This document shows, in pieces, positions 18,791 to 26,670 of a stretch of 58,520 bases of DNA. The notes beneath the pieces were generated by a model. The model was given only the letters and a program-made list of their open reading frames with translations, ran no database searches and was not told the origin of the DNA. This stretch comes from Deltaproteobacteria bacterium (GTDB lineage: Bacteria > Desulfobacterota > B13-G15 > RBG-16-54-18), in contig JAFDHG010000002.1 in NCBI GenBank assembly GCA_019308925.1, forward strand, positions 1-58,520, read 5' to 3'. How positions within the stretch are numbered: the stretch's first letter is position 1; every line of letters begins with the position of its first letter. The translations under genes were made by a program, and so were the position numbers.

Positions 18791-19264
18791 ATGGAGGTGA
18801 ACTTGTATTTGGTGCAGCATGCTGAGCCAAAGCGGGAGGAAGAAGATCCCCAGAAGCCTCTCTCAGAAAAGGGATGGTCTGATATCGGGAAGGTGGCGGC
18901 CTTTATCGTTGAGCATACGAATATCCAAGTGATCAGCATTATGCACAGTGGAAAGACCAGGGCTAGACAGACAGCTGAGGCTCTGGCAGAGCATTTAAAT
19001 CCTCCTGAAGGGGTTAAAGAGGCCGAGGGCCTGGAATCCCTTGCCGATCCCTCGAGGTGGGCACAGCGTCTAGCTGAAACAAAGGAAGATATCATGTTGG
19101 TAGGTCATTTGCCTCACCTGAGTAAACTGTCAGCTCATCTGCTGTGTCAAGATGAAAATAAGAGGATAGTAAATTTTCAGATGGGTGGGATTGTCTGCCT
19201 TGGAAGAGATGAATCAGGCATTTGGTCAGTCCGTTGGATGGTGATTCCACAAATACTAGCTTAG
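18791..19264 (+). CDS. sixA: SixA-like phosphohistidine phosphatase
   Basis: This histidine-phosphatase-superfamily enzyme probably dephosphorylates phosphohistidine proteins. It is 157 residues from ATG 18791, preceded by AAGGAGGTG; a GTG at 18788 is the alternative. Motifs: the catalytic VQHAEP (replacing the usual RHG), HSGKTRARQTAE carrying the second active-site Arg, and LVGHLPHLSKL with the second catalytic His. SixA from E. coli is of similar length (161). Confidence 0.85.
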   Translation: MEVNLYLVQHAEPKREEEDPQKPLSEKGWSDIGKVAAFIVEHTNIQVISIMHSGKTRARQTAEALAEHLNPPEGVKEAEGLESLADPSRWAQRLAETKEDIMLVGHLPHLSKLSAHLLCQDENKRIVNFQMGGIVCLGRDESGIWSVRWMVIPQILA

Positions 19265-19284
19265 ATAAAGACCAGCAATAAAAA

Positions 19285-20016
19285 ATGCGCAAACTCTTCG
19301 CCATAGTGCTCCTGATAACCCTGGCCATTATCCAGACGCCTTCGGCCCATGCCGGTTTAGGGGATTTCCTCGAAGGCATCAAGAAGGCCTTAGAAGGAGA
19401 AGAGCTCTCTGAGAGCAAGATCATCCAGGGGCTCAAGGAGGCCCTCCAGATCGGCACAGGCAATGCCGTCAAGACGATCTCCAAGAAGAATGGGTACTAC
19501 AGAAACCCCAAGATCCGGATCCCGCTTCCTGAGGCGGTCCAGAAGGTGGAAAAGGTCCTCAGGGCTGTGGGATACGGCCCCAAGGTGGATGAATTCGAGC
19601 TGAGTATGAACCGGGCAGCAGAGCGGGCAGCCCCTGAGGCCAAGGCCCTCTTTTGGGACGCCATCAAACAGATGACCTTTTCAGATGCCCGCAAGATCCT
19701 GAACGGTCGTGACAATGAGGCCACCCTCTACTTCAAGGACAAGACTCACGATCGACTCCATGAGATCTTCAAACCGATCATCCATACGGCCATGTCCAAG
19801 GTGGGCGTTACCCGTACGTATCAGGACCTCGAGGCCAAGGTGCGCAGCATCCCCTTTGCCGACCGCTTGAACCTCGACCTAAATGGCTACGTGACCGATA
19901 AGGCCCTGGATGGCCTCTTTTCTATGGTGGCTGAGGAGGAACGAAAGATCCGCCGAGATCCCTCAGCACGGGTGACCGAACTGCTCAAGGAGGTCTTCGG
20001 GAGCAAAGAGCGCTGA
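19285..20016 (+). CDS. DUF4197 domain-containing exported protein
   Basis: This 243-residue protein has a Sec signal peptide (MRKLFAIVLLITLAIIQTPSAHA, with AHA cleavage). The DUF4197 body contains EGIKKAL, GLKEALQIGTGNAV, DAIKQMTFSDARKIL and LNGYVTDKALDGLFSMVAEEE. It is probably periplasmic and of unknown role. The last ten codons (LLKEVFGSKER) recur, slightly changed, at 20826-20860 beyond the toxin-antitoxin pair. Confidence 0.88.
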   Translation: MRKLFAIVLLITLAIIQTPSAHAGLGDFLEGIKKALEGEELSESKIIQGLKEALQIGTGNAVKTISKKNGYYRNPKIRIPLPEAVQKVEKVLRAVGYGPKVDEFELSMNRAAERAAPEAKALFWDAIKQMTFSDARKILNGRDNEATLYFKDKTHDRLHEIFKPIIHTAMSKVGVTRTYQDLEAKVRSIPFADRLNLDLNGYVTDKALDGLFSMVAEEERKIRRDPSARVTELLKEVFGSKER

Positions 20017-20021
20017 CGCGC

Positions 20022-20045
20022 GGAGGACGTTGCCCTCCCCTTTTT
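20022..20045 (+). terminator. Weak intrinsic terminator after the DUF4197 gene
   Basis: GGAGG (20022-20026) pairs with CCTCC (20034-20038), followed by CC and five T, six bases after the stop codon. The stem is short. Confidence 0.45.
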
Positions 20046-20090
20046 CCGCTTTTCTGTGGAGAGGCGGCGAAAAAATATGGGAAGTGTCCC

Positions 20091-20492
20091 TCAGTAACTA
20101 CCGAGGAATTCTTTGGGAGTAACAATCTTTATACCCATATAATCTTGTATTGCTGTGAGGCTCTTGTCTCCTGAAATGACAAAGTCAGCCTTCAAGGCTA
20201 CAGCACATTCGATGAACTTGTCATCATCTGGGTCTTCTTCGACTACATGCAATTCGGGTGTCTTTGCAGAGAAAAGGACATGAAAACCACGCGAGAAAAG
20301 ACCCAATAATTCACCTAGCTCTCGTTCGTTCTCTAGTCCAAGACGCCTAAGAATTCCAATATATTCGTCGATGATGGGTTTGGATAGGCATAGAGTGACT
20401 TGACCGAGTTTCCAGAGGTCTATGATCTTCCGAGGATTACCGCCAAAGAAAGAGGAGACGAAAACATTTGCGTCAACCACAACCTTGATCAC
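20091..20492 (-). CDS. PIN-domain toxin of a toxin-antitoxin pair
   Basis: This 133-residue PIN nuclease belongs to the COG1569-type 'putative toxin, PIN family'. Acidic metal-binding residues are visible: D7 in VVVDANVF, the acidic run EEDPDDDKFIECA, and D in VISGDKSL. It would be an RNase restrained by the upstream antitoxin. Its start overlaps the antitoxin stop by four bases (ATGA). A REP-like GGGAAGTGTCCC motif lies just beyond the stop codon. Confidence 0.85.
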   Translation of the reverse strand: MIKVVVDANVFVSSFFGGNPRKIIDLWKLGQVTLCLSKPIIDEYIGILRRLGLENERELGELLGLFSRGFHVLFSAKTPELHVVEEDPDDDKFIECAVALKADFVISGDKSLTAIQDYMGIKIVTPKEFLGSY

Positions 20493-20734
20493 TTCCTGGC
20501 TCTCACTTCTTGAATGATACCTTGAATATCTTCGGGACCAAACCCGCGAGATGTCAACTTAGTACCGATGCGCTTCCACAGATCATCAATATATGAGCCT
20601 ATGTCTCGATTCCTGACGTAATCTTCGAGCAATTCCCTGACAACTTCGCTAACGCTTTTACCCTCGGCCTTGGCGAGGCTATTGACCTTGGTTTTGAGTT
20701 CAGGATCGATTCGGACTATCATTTGAGTCGCCAT
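20489..20734 (-). CDS. Ribbon-helix-helix antitoxin
   Basis: This 81-residue protein has the N-terminal ribbon-helix-helix pattern (MATQMIVRIDPELKTKVNSLAKAEGKSVSEVVRELL). The C-terminal tail (SRGFGPEDIQGIIQEVRARK) probably wraps the PIN toxin. It is the first gene of the pair and should autoregulate through the inverted repeat at 20755-20778. Confidence 0.86.
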   Translation of the reverse strand: MATQMIVRIDPELKTKVNSLAKAEGKSVSEVVRELLEDYVRNRDIGSYIDDLWKRIGTKLTSRGFGPEDIQGIIQEVRARK

Positions 20735-20754
20735 TGTACACCTCCAATGATGTT

Positions 20755-20778
20755 GATATACTGTTTATACAATATATC
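20755..20778 (-). promoter_or_regulatory. Inverted-repeat operator of the toxin-antitoxin pair
   Basis: GATATACTG and CAATATATC form an inverted repeat (8 of 9 pairs) around TTTATA, about 20 bases upstream of the antitoxin ATG. Position and symmetry fit binding by the RHH antitoxin. Confidence 0.55.
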
Positions 20779-20825
20779 TCAGAAATGTGCAAGATCAGAA
20801 TAGGTTGGTATCGCCTATTACTTAT

Positions 20826-20860
20826 GCTCAAGGAGGTCTTCGGGAACAAATCGCGGTAAC
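20826..20860 (+). pseudogene. Duplicated 3' end of the DUF4197 gene
   Basis: TGCTCAAGGAGGTCTTCGGG and the following bases repeat the end of the DUF4197 gene (19982-20016) with a few changes, again ending in a stop codon. It reads LKEVFGNKSR. The toxin-antitoxin pair therefore lies between an intact gene end and a copy of that end. This could be a relic of a tandem paralogue or of an insertion that restored the gene's end. Confidence 0.6.
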
Positions 20861-20984
20861 TTGAGGATGCCCGCGGGTATACCTTTTCACCCTCCCCCAC
20901 AGCACCGATAACTTCTGCGGTACCCGACTGAGTAAGACATAAACCTCCATTTATGATATTCTAGTGCAAAATGGCATTTTTTTC

Positions 20985-21013
20985 TTGACATTTGAGAATT
21001 TTTATAATAAGAT
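20985..21013 (+). promoter_or_regulatory. Candidate promoter of the OLD nuclease gene
   Basis: TTGACA (20985-20990), a 17-base spacer and TAAGAT (21008-21013) form a plausible sigma-70 promoter. The 137-base leader contains a GGTTGAA/TTCAACC hairpin (21048-21068) and the repeat R2. Confidence 0.5.
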
Positions 21014-21070
21014 ATTGTGTGTTTTAAAAGCCACAAAGAATTTGGTAGGTTGAAGGATTTTTTCAACCAG

Positions 21071-21116
21071 AGGTGGTATATCCGAACCAGTTCGGATATG
21101 AACGAGTTGTCCGAAA
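21071..21116. repeat. 46-bp direct repeat, right copy (R2)
   Basis: This is the partner of the repeat at 17936-17981. In this copy the left half forms a perfect palindrome, TCCGAAC-CA-GTTCGGA (7-bp arms); it is decayed in R1. It ends 34 bases before the OLD gene's ATG. Confidence 0.75.
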
Positions 21117-21150
21117 CCAGCCAGTAAGATGACAAAGGAGGCTGAATCAC

Positions 21151-23166
21151 ATGCTTATAAAAAGTATTGAGGTGAAGAACTTTCGGTCAATTCGAGAAGC
21201 GTATTTAGATTGCGATAATCTTACAGCCATTGTAGGAAGGAATGGTGCTGGAAAATCCTCTTTCCTTTATGCTATAGATACTTTTTATGACATTGCAGCA
21301 CCGATAACTGAAGAAGATTTCTTTGATCGAGATATAGGCTCTCCTATAGAAATTCGTGTAACTTATGATGATCTTCGTGAGGATGAAAAAGAAGAGTTCA
21401 GTCCATACATAAGAGACGATAGACTGATTGTTACAAAGCGCATTTCGAGCGAAAATGGTCGTATAACACAGCGTTATTATGCTGCAGCTTTACAGATACC
21501 GCAGTTTGCTGAGATAAGGGCAAAGTCTGGTAAAAAACATCGAGTTAATGCTTGGAATGAGTTGGTTGATAGTGGTGAGTTATCCGATTTGGATGGAAAG
21601 GCTCGAAGTGCGGATGAAGTTGAGCGGCTTATGAGTGAATATGAAGTCAATCATCCAGAGCTTATGAAACCGATTGAGCGGGAAGAACAGTTCTTTGGTC
21701 CCAGAAATATTGGAGGTGGCAAGCTTGACAAATTCACAAAGTATGTTTTAGTTCCTGCAGTTCGTGAGGCTTCAGATGAAGTAACTGGTAAAAAAGGAGC
21801 AATCTATCAGATTTTAGATATGATCGTTTTGAGAAAGATTAATGCTAGAAAAGACATACAAGAATTCAAGTCCGAATTTGAAGAAAGGGTCAGAAAACTC
21901 TATAGCTCTGAAAATCTCACAGAGCTACCTGAACTTGGGGCTTCAATTTCCGAAACACTTAAAAAGTTCGCTCCTGGCTCTGAGTTGAACTTAGGATGGA
22001 ATGAGGTTAAACCACCTGAAGTTCCGCTTCCTGCAGCAAGAGCAACTTTAGTCGAAGATAGTTTTGAGGGTGAAATAAGCCGAAAAGGCCATGGTCTCCA
22101 AAGAGCGTTAATTGTCACTTTACTTCAACATTTAGCTATGATAGTTCCTGTGGAGTTAACCACCGAGGGGTCAGTCGAAGAAGCTATCGTTTCAGAACCT
22201 AAAAGCATTGAATCATCACGAGGGCCTGACCTCATTTTAGCTATTGAAGAACCAGAGCTATATCTCCATCCGTCGCGATGCCGTTACTTAGCTAATCTTT
22301 TGCTTCAACTTGCTGAGAGTCCAGGAGTCGGCCTTGGTGCCAGCAACCAAATTATCTATACAAGCCATTCACCATATTTCGTAGATCTCCATCGTTTTGA
22401 CCAAACTCGATTAGTAAGAAAAGTGCCCGCACCAGATTCACTTGTGCCACAGAGCGTTGTTACGCGTTTCTCTCTAAACCAGGCAGCAGAGGTGCTAGCA
22501 AGAGTGTGTAATGTCGATCCCACTGATTTCACAAGGGATAGCTTTAGAGCACGTGCAATGCCTGTTATGAATACTATTGTGAGCGAGGGCTTTTTTGCAG
22601 ATGCAGTTGTAGTGGTGGAAGGGCTATCTGAAGTGGGCACATTATGGAAGATCCAAGAGATCATGAAAAAGAATTGGTCTCAACTAGGAGTAGTCGTAGT
22701 CCCAGCGGGTGGAAAGAACAATATAGACCGTCCTACAGTGATTTTTCGGGGTCTTTCTATCCCTACATATTTCATCTTTGATGCAGATTCACATCTCATT
22801 GGTAAAGGAAGAGAGGAAAAAGATGCGAAAAATCGCAATCATAGATATCTTCGTTTAGCTGGTGTACCAATAGAAGATTTCCCGGACACTCAAGTTCGTA
22901 AAACTTGGGCAGTGTTTAAGGATACTCTTGAAGGAATATTAAAAAAAGAACTTGATGACGATACATTTCTATCCATCCAAAAAGAGGTAGCTTTTGAATT
23001 AGGATATGATGACCCAGAACGTGTAAGCAAAAATATTGAGGGTGCTGCACGCCTTATAGAACTCATCTACGAAAAGAAACATCGAGTACCAATTCTTGAA
23101 GAGATCATCGAAAAAGTTACTAAATTATGTAGCGATGAAAAAGAGGACAAGGCTGGCTTTGTATAA
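21151..23166 (+). CDS. OLD-family ATP-dependent endonuclease (AAA ATPase + TOPRIM)
   Basis: This 671-residue protein has the OLD/GajA architecture. The ABC-type ATPase half shows Walker A GRNGAGKSS (29-37), signature-like RKGHGLQRALI, Walker B LILAIEEPELYLHP (about 361-374) and the H-loop YTSHSPYF. The C-terminal TOPRIM nuclease shows VVVVEGLSEVGTL (about 486) and IFDADSH (about 542), the acidic metal-binding residues. OLD proteins act in phage exclusion and in Gabija, where the partner is a UvrD-like helicase. No helicase follows here; the next ORF is a cassette-borne WYL protein. AAGGAGG precedes the ATG. Confidence 0.9.
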   Translation: MLIKSIEVKNFRSIREAYLDCDNLTAIVGRNGAGKSSFLYAIDTFYDIAAPITEEDFFDRDIGSPIEIRVTYDDLREDEKEEFSPYIRDDRLIVTKRISSENGRITQRYYAAALQIPQFAEIRAKSGKKHRVNAWNELVDSGELSDLDGKARSADEVERLMSEYEVNHPELMKPIEREEQFFGPRNIGGGKLDKFTKYVLVPAVREASDEVTGKKGAIYQILDMIVLRKINARKDIQEFKSEFEERVRKLYSSENLTELPELGASISETLKKFAPGSELNLGWNEVKPPEVPLPAARATLVEDSFEGEISRKGHGLQRALIVTLLQHLAMIVPVELTTEGSVEEAIVSEPKSIESSRGPDLILAIEEPELYLHPSRCRYLANLLLQLAESPGVGLGASNQIIYTSHSPYFVDLHRFDQTRLVRKVPAPDSLVPQSVVTRFSLNQAAEVLARVCNVDPTDFTRDSFRARAMPVMNTIVSEGFFADAVVVVEGLSEVGTLWKIQEIMKKNWSQLGVVVVPAGGKNNIDRPTVIFRGLSIPTYFIFDADSHLIGKGREEKDAKNRNHRYLRLAGVPIEDFPDTQVRKTWAVFKDTLEGILKKELDDDTFLSIQKEVAFELGYDDPERVSKNIEGAARLIELIYEKKHRVPILEEIIEKVTKLCSDEKEDKAGFV

Positions 23167-23176
23167 CCGCAAAACG

Positions 23177-23607
23177 TTAGGCTCAATGCGCATCACTTCA
23201 GAGAGAAGGTAAGGCCATGAATGCCAGAATTTGCAACGCCATCCGTGATCGGAAAGTCATCCGATTCTATTACAACGGTGGCTTCCGTACGGTAGAGCCA
23301 TTCTGCCATGGAATAAGTACGGCCGGGCATGACATTTTGAGAGGCTGGCAAACCGGCGGCTATAGTGAGTCCGGCGAGTCACAGGGCTGGAAACTATTTC
23401 GGGTGGATGATATGTCCAGTCTGACAATTACTGACGAAGTGTTTGAGGGCAGAAGGCCCAGATACAATCCTTCTGATTCGGCAATGACGACCATCTATTG
23501 CAATGTGTAACCAGCCATATCGATCCGGCTGAAGACGCAATGTGCGCCTAACACGCGTTTGCGGTTTTGGCGTATTCGTGCATCCGAGCTTGCAAGCCGC
23601 TGAAACG
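23177..23607 (+). mobile_element. Integron-like gene cassette (WYL ORF + attC-like site)
   Basis: The left boundary is GTTAGGC (23176-23182), just after the OLD stop codon. The right boundary is GTTAGCC (23607-23613). Cutting after the G of each gives a 431-bp unit holding one ORF and a 3' attC-like inverted repeat, the layout of an integron cassette. Both boundaries share CCGC-NN-AAACGTTAG-N-C. The cassette is visibly richer in GC than its neighbours. No integrase is present in the window. Confidence 0.6.
23217..23510 (+). CDS. Standalone WYL-domain protein
   Basis: This 97-residue protein matches a minimal WYL ligand-sensing fold. It starts with IRDRKVIRFYYNGGFRTVEPF, continues with a RGWQTGGYSESG stretch, and ends with WKLFRVDDMSSLTITDEVFEGRRP. 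WYL domains often regulate defence genes through a fused DNA-binding domain; none is present here. AAGG precedes the ATG. It is the only gene inside the cassette-like unit. Confidence 0.78.
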   Translation: MNARICNAIRDRKVIRFYYNGGFRTVEPFCHGISTAGHDILRGWQTGGYSESGESQGWKLFRVDDMSSLTITDEVFEGRRPRYNPSDSAMTTIYCNV

Positions 23608-23613
23608 TTAGCC
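23546..23613 (+). other. attC-like recombination site
   Basis: GCCTAAC (23546-23552) and GTTAGCC (23607-23613) form the outer R''/R' pair. GTTTGCGG and CCGCTGAAAC form the inner L''/L' pair with unpaired extra bases, as in attC sites. The 68-bp span contains a central palindrome GCTTGCAAGC. The spacing and the consensus RYYYAAC...GTTRRRY match integron attC sites. Confidence 0.6.
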
Positions 23614-23658
23614 GAAACGGTAATATCACAATGCAAGCCACGAACAGGAGGTAGATTT

Positions 23659-23880
23659 ATGATTGAAAAAGAGCAAATCATAGAAGAATTGGAAAAGAAG
23701 ATTAAAGACAGAGACGTAGAAGAACAGAAACTTTTGCGCAGCATTTGCGATGAGATTTTTGAGGAATACAATAAAGGATCTGCAAAAGCGGCATCTTTAT
23801 TTCTGCAAGGGAAGATCAGTCCCTTAAAAACTAAGTTTGATGATGCACATAATATGCTTTTAAAGAAAATGGGCATATAG
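23659..23880 (+). CDS. Small helical protein preceding the Rad50-like gene
   Basis: This 73-residue protein is almost entirely helical and charged (EKEQIIEELEKKIKDRDVEEQ), probably a coiled coil. It starts at ATG 23659 with CAGGAGGTAGATTT in front; the upstream open frame reads through the attC-like site and is not coding. The gap to the Rad50-like ATPase is 14 bases, so it is likely a partner subunit. The family is not recognised. Its position resembles the small middle component of SMC-like three-component systems, which is inference only. Confidence 0.7.
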   Translation: MIEKEQIIEELEKKIKDRDVEEQKLLRSICDEIFEEYNKGSAKAASLFLQGKISPLKTKFDDAHNMLLKKMGI

Positions 23881-23894
23881 TAGAGGTACATAAA

Positions 23895-26039
23895 ATGGCA
23901 GGCTATTGGATCCTAAAAGAAATAACAATAAGTGGATTTAGAGGTTTTGTTGAACCAAAAACCTTCATAACTTCAGGACCTTTTACCCTTTTTGATGGTC
24001 CTCAGCGTTCGGGGAAAAGTAGTACATTAGTTGCTATAGAGTGGGGGCTATTTGGCGACGAGATCGCGAAGAAAGCCATTGGAATTGATGAACGAAGGGG
24101 CTGGAAAATACGGAACACCAACTCGGATGAAGCTAGGGTCGAAATGGTTTTGCAGAATGGACAAGGCATTCTTAAGATTGTTCGTTCAGACAAGAAAAGA
24201 AGAGGAAGTCCAGATTTCTATTTTGAATTGAACGGGATTCAGGACACGGACGAAGAGAAGCTACGAGCGGTACTTAGGATTCAACCTAAGGACTACTTCA
24301 GTTCAGTCCACTTACACCAAGAAATCATAAGAGCGCTTCTAACCGAAGAACCAAGGAGCCGACGGGATTCACTCGATCGACTATTGGGACTATCTGAATT
24401 GCGCAATATTCTTGAGGGGATAAAATTGGCGAAGATTTCGGAAACTCTCAAGGATGTTGATGATAGATTCGGACTAATTGAAACCAAACTAAATGCTGTT
24501 ATGACAAGCAAACAGGCTGATATTCAAAGAGAGAAAGAGATAGGCATTCAGAGAGGTCTTACATCTGATAATTTCTCAGAAACTGGTGCCAGACAGATGT
24601 GTGAGACGGTAAAAACTACGCTTGTTAATTTTGCGAACCAAGCTGGTTTAACTATTCCCGATCTACCTTTGGCAGGCACTGTAGATGAACAACATATCCT
24701 TACCAGTTCAGCTAAGCAGTCGCTTAGAAAACTTCGAGATGAACAGCCTGACCTAAAACGACAAAAGGAGTTGCTTGAAAAACAAAGTCAATTGCAAAAG
24801 TTACAACAATCTTATGGGGAACTTTTAGGTGAACATCAAAATCTTCAGCAAGAGAGAAAGCGTATCTACGAAACTGAGGGTGATCGGGGGGAAATACAAT
24901 CCCGAATAAAAGAATTGAATTCTAAATTAACTAACGCAAAAACCAGACGGAACGAGATTGATAGGCGAGCGGGTACGATTGAAGAAGCTATTAAATACTT
25001 TGAGGCTCTCAGTGCTCCCACAGAAAAGCAGCCTTGTCCTGTCTGCAATAAACCCATTGATGACGTAGCGCACTTACGAACACATCTAAAAGCATTGAGG
25101 GCGAATTTGGATAAGGATTTAGCGCCAATTAGAGAAGAGATTGAAAAATACGAAAAAGAAATTGGGCGTTTGGAGCATTTAATAAAAGGCCTAAATGATT
25201 TGGACAGAAAGATAAGCAGTAAAACTGAACTGCTTAAAGAATGTAAATCAGATATAGAAACCGCGCTTGGATATGAAATAAAAGAGACAGAGGATCCTGT
25301 TATTGTTCTGAGAAAGGAAATCGAAAAGATCCAAGAGGAACTCAAAAAACTTGAAAGTGCAGTAAAAGAAAGCAACCAGAAACTAAATGCTATTGAGGAC
25401 GATATTTCAAAATTAGAGCAGATATTAAGGGTGTTGGACTTGGAAGTAGAGATCGAAGATTTGTTGAAGATAAAAGAAACAGAAGAGTATAAAGAAGTAG
25501 AAAAAACGAAATTAGAACTTGAGAAGTTTGCAGCAGATATTGACTTAATCAGTCAAATTATAGAGAAAAGGATTAAAGAAAGTGCCAGGGCAAAATTGGG
25601 CGCTGCAAAAGATAGCATTGCCAATATGTTTAAGACCTTAGCAAACCGACCTGACTTTTCGGAAATAGAAATTGATCCGAATAGCTTTGAGATTCTTGCA
25701 GTCAAAGGAAGTGAAAAAATTCCAGCATTGTCAATTTTCAACCAGGGCGATTTAAATTGCGCTGGTCTAAGTGTTTTTCTCGGTCTGGGAGCAGCACAGG
25801 AATTATCACACAACCTTGGCTTCATTATTTTGGATGATCCATCGCAAACCTTGGATAGTACCCACAAGGAAAATCTTGTTAGCATCTTGAACTCTATACC
25901 AGATGATAAACAAATTTTGGTTTCTACTTCTGAGTCTGACCTTAGAGATTTGATTCTAACCAAAATAATAAGGAAAAAGAAACGTTACAATTTTGCTCCA
26001 TGGTCTGATATAGAGGGCGCGAAGCCTGGGGAGGTTTAA
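23895..26039 (+). CDS. Rad50/SbcC-like ATPase with zinc hook
   Basis: This 714-residue SMC-family protein has Walker A GPQRSGKSS (35-43) after an FRGF start typical of Rad50/RecF proteins. Two long coiled-coil arms flank a CPVC zinc hook (381-384). The C-terminal lobe carries the signature-like FNQGDLNCAGLSVFLGLG (about 615) and Walker B FIILDDPSQTLD (about 643). It is shorter than housekeeping SbcC (about 1000). No Mre11/SbcD neighbour is present; instead a PD-(D/E)XK nuclease follows 8 bases later. That replaces the usual nuclease partner and points to a specialised, probably defensive, complex. Confidence 0.85.
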   Translation: MAGYWILKEITISGFRGFVEPKTFITSGPFTLFDGPQRSGKSSTLVAIEWGLFGDEIAKKAIGIDERRGWKIRNTNSDEARVEMVLQNGQGILKIVRSDKKRRGSPDFYFELNGIQDTDEEKLRAVLRIQPKDYFSSVHLHQEIIRALLTEEPRSRRDSLDRLLGLSELRNILEGIKLAKISETLKDVDDRFGLIETKLNAVMTSKQADIQREKEIGIQRGLTSDNFSETGARQMCETVKTTLVNFANQAGLTIPDLPLAGTVDEQHILTSSAKQSLRKLRDEQPDLKRQKELLEKQSQLQKLQQSYGELLGEHQNLQQERKRIYETEGDRGEIQSRIKELNSKLTNAKTRRNEIDRRAGTIEEAIKYFEALSAPTEKQPCPVCNKPIDDVAHLRTHLKALRANLDKDLAPIREEIEKYEKEIGRLEHLIKGLNDLDRKISSKTELLKECKSDIETALGYEIKETEDPVIVLRKEIEKIQEELKKLESAVKESNQKLNAIEDDISKLEQILRVLDLEVEIEDLLKIKETEEYKEVEKTKLELEKFAADIDLISQIIEKRIKESARAKLGAAKDSIANMFKTLANRPDFSEIEIDPNSFEILAVKGSEKIPALSIFNQGDLNCAGLSVFLGLGAAQELSHNLGFIILDDPSQTLDSTHKENLVSILNSIPDDKQILVSTSESDLRDLILTKIIRKKKRYNFAPWSDIEGAKPGEV

Positions 26040-26047
26040 TAATAGGT

Positions 26048-26590
26048 ATGGAAGCAATTATCTTTCAAACTCTTAAACGGATAAGGGACAAACACGGGCC
26101 TAGTGAATTTGGCAAAATTGCACAAAAGCTTCTTGGGATTGTGCTTTGCCGATTATGTTTTGAAGTAAAGGAACGCAGTGTCCAAGATGTGGATATAGAA
26201 GCAGTTAAGAAGGGATTAAAATACTGGCTTGAGGTTAAAACGACTGATAAAGATGAAGTCATCATAGGAGAAAAAGATGTTAGTGGCTTGAAGCAATGCG
26301 AGCTACTACATGGAGGAGCAACTGGTTATGCAATTTTAAAGGTTAGTTTATTATCTGATTGGATCATAGCCTCAAGCGGAAATATCAAATCGGGTACTGT
26401 TCGCATCGGCAGGTTTAGTACTCAAAGAATTTTGCCGTTACAGAATGATGTAAACAAGAACTTTCCATCTATAGTAAAGGAATTAGGAAACCAAATTTTA
26501 TCAGCTACCAAAGGTCAAGCACAATTCGTTGCTGACAGATTGCTGAAGTTGGAAATAGAAAAGAAAAATTGCAATGATAGATCTGTCTGA
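26048..26590 (+). CDS. PD-(D/E)XK nuclease-like protein
   Basis: In this 180-residue protein the pattern D47/D49 (DVDIEAV) ... E62-V-K64 (YWLEVKTT) is the restriction-endonuclease-like active site, on a predicted strand-turn-strand. A preceding helix holds GKIAQKLLGIVLCRLCF. The later strands (GYAILKV, DWIIASSG) are typical of the fold. It directly follows the Rad50-like gene, so it is the likely nuclease subunit. Substrate specificity is unknown. Confidence 0.65.
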   Translation: MEAIIFQTLKRIRDKHGPSEFGKIAQKLLGIVLCRLCFEVKERSVQDVDIEAVKKGLKYWLEVKTTDKDEVIIGEKDVSGLKQCELLHGGATGYAILKVSLLSDWIIASSGNIKSGTVRIGRFSTQRILPLQNDVNKNFPSIVKELGNQILSATKGQAQFVADRLLKLEIEKKNCNDRSV

Positions 26591-26670
26591 TACCATGTAT
26601 TGCCTTGCAGCTTATTTTCGTTTCACCCGCCTTTAGTGGGCTTATGCAAATCCATATTCGGAGGTGTGTT

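Noticed and set aside
23659-26590. Calling the Rad50 block a Lamassu system
   Set aside because: Gene order and the small-protein/SMC/nuclease trio are suggestive, but I cannot show homology to LmuA/LmuC, and RadA-like plus HNH genes are not part of that system as I know it.
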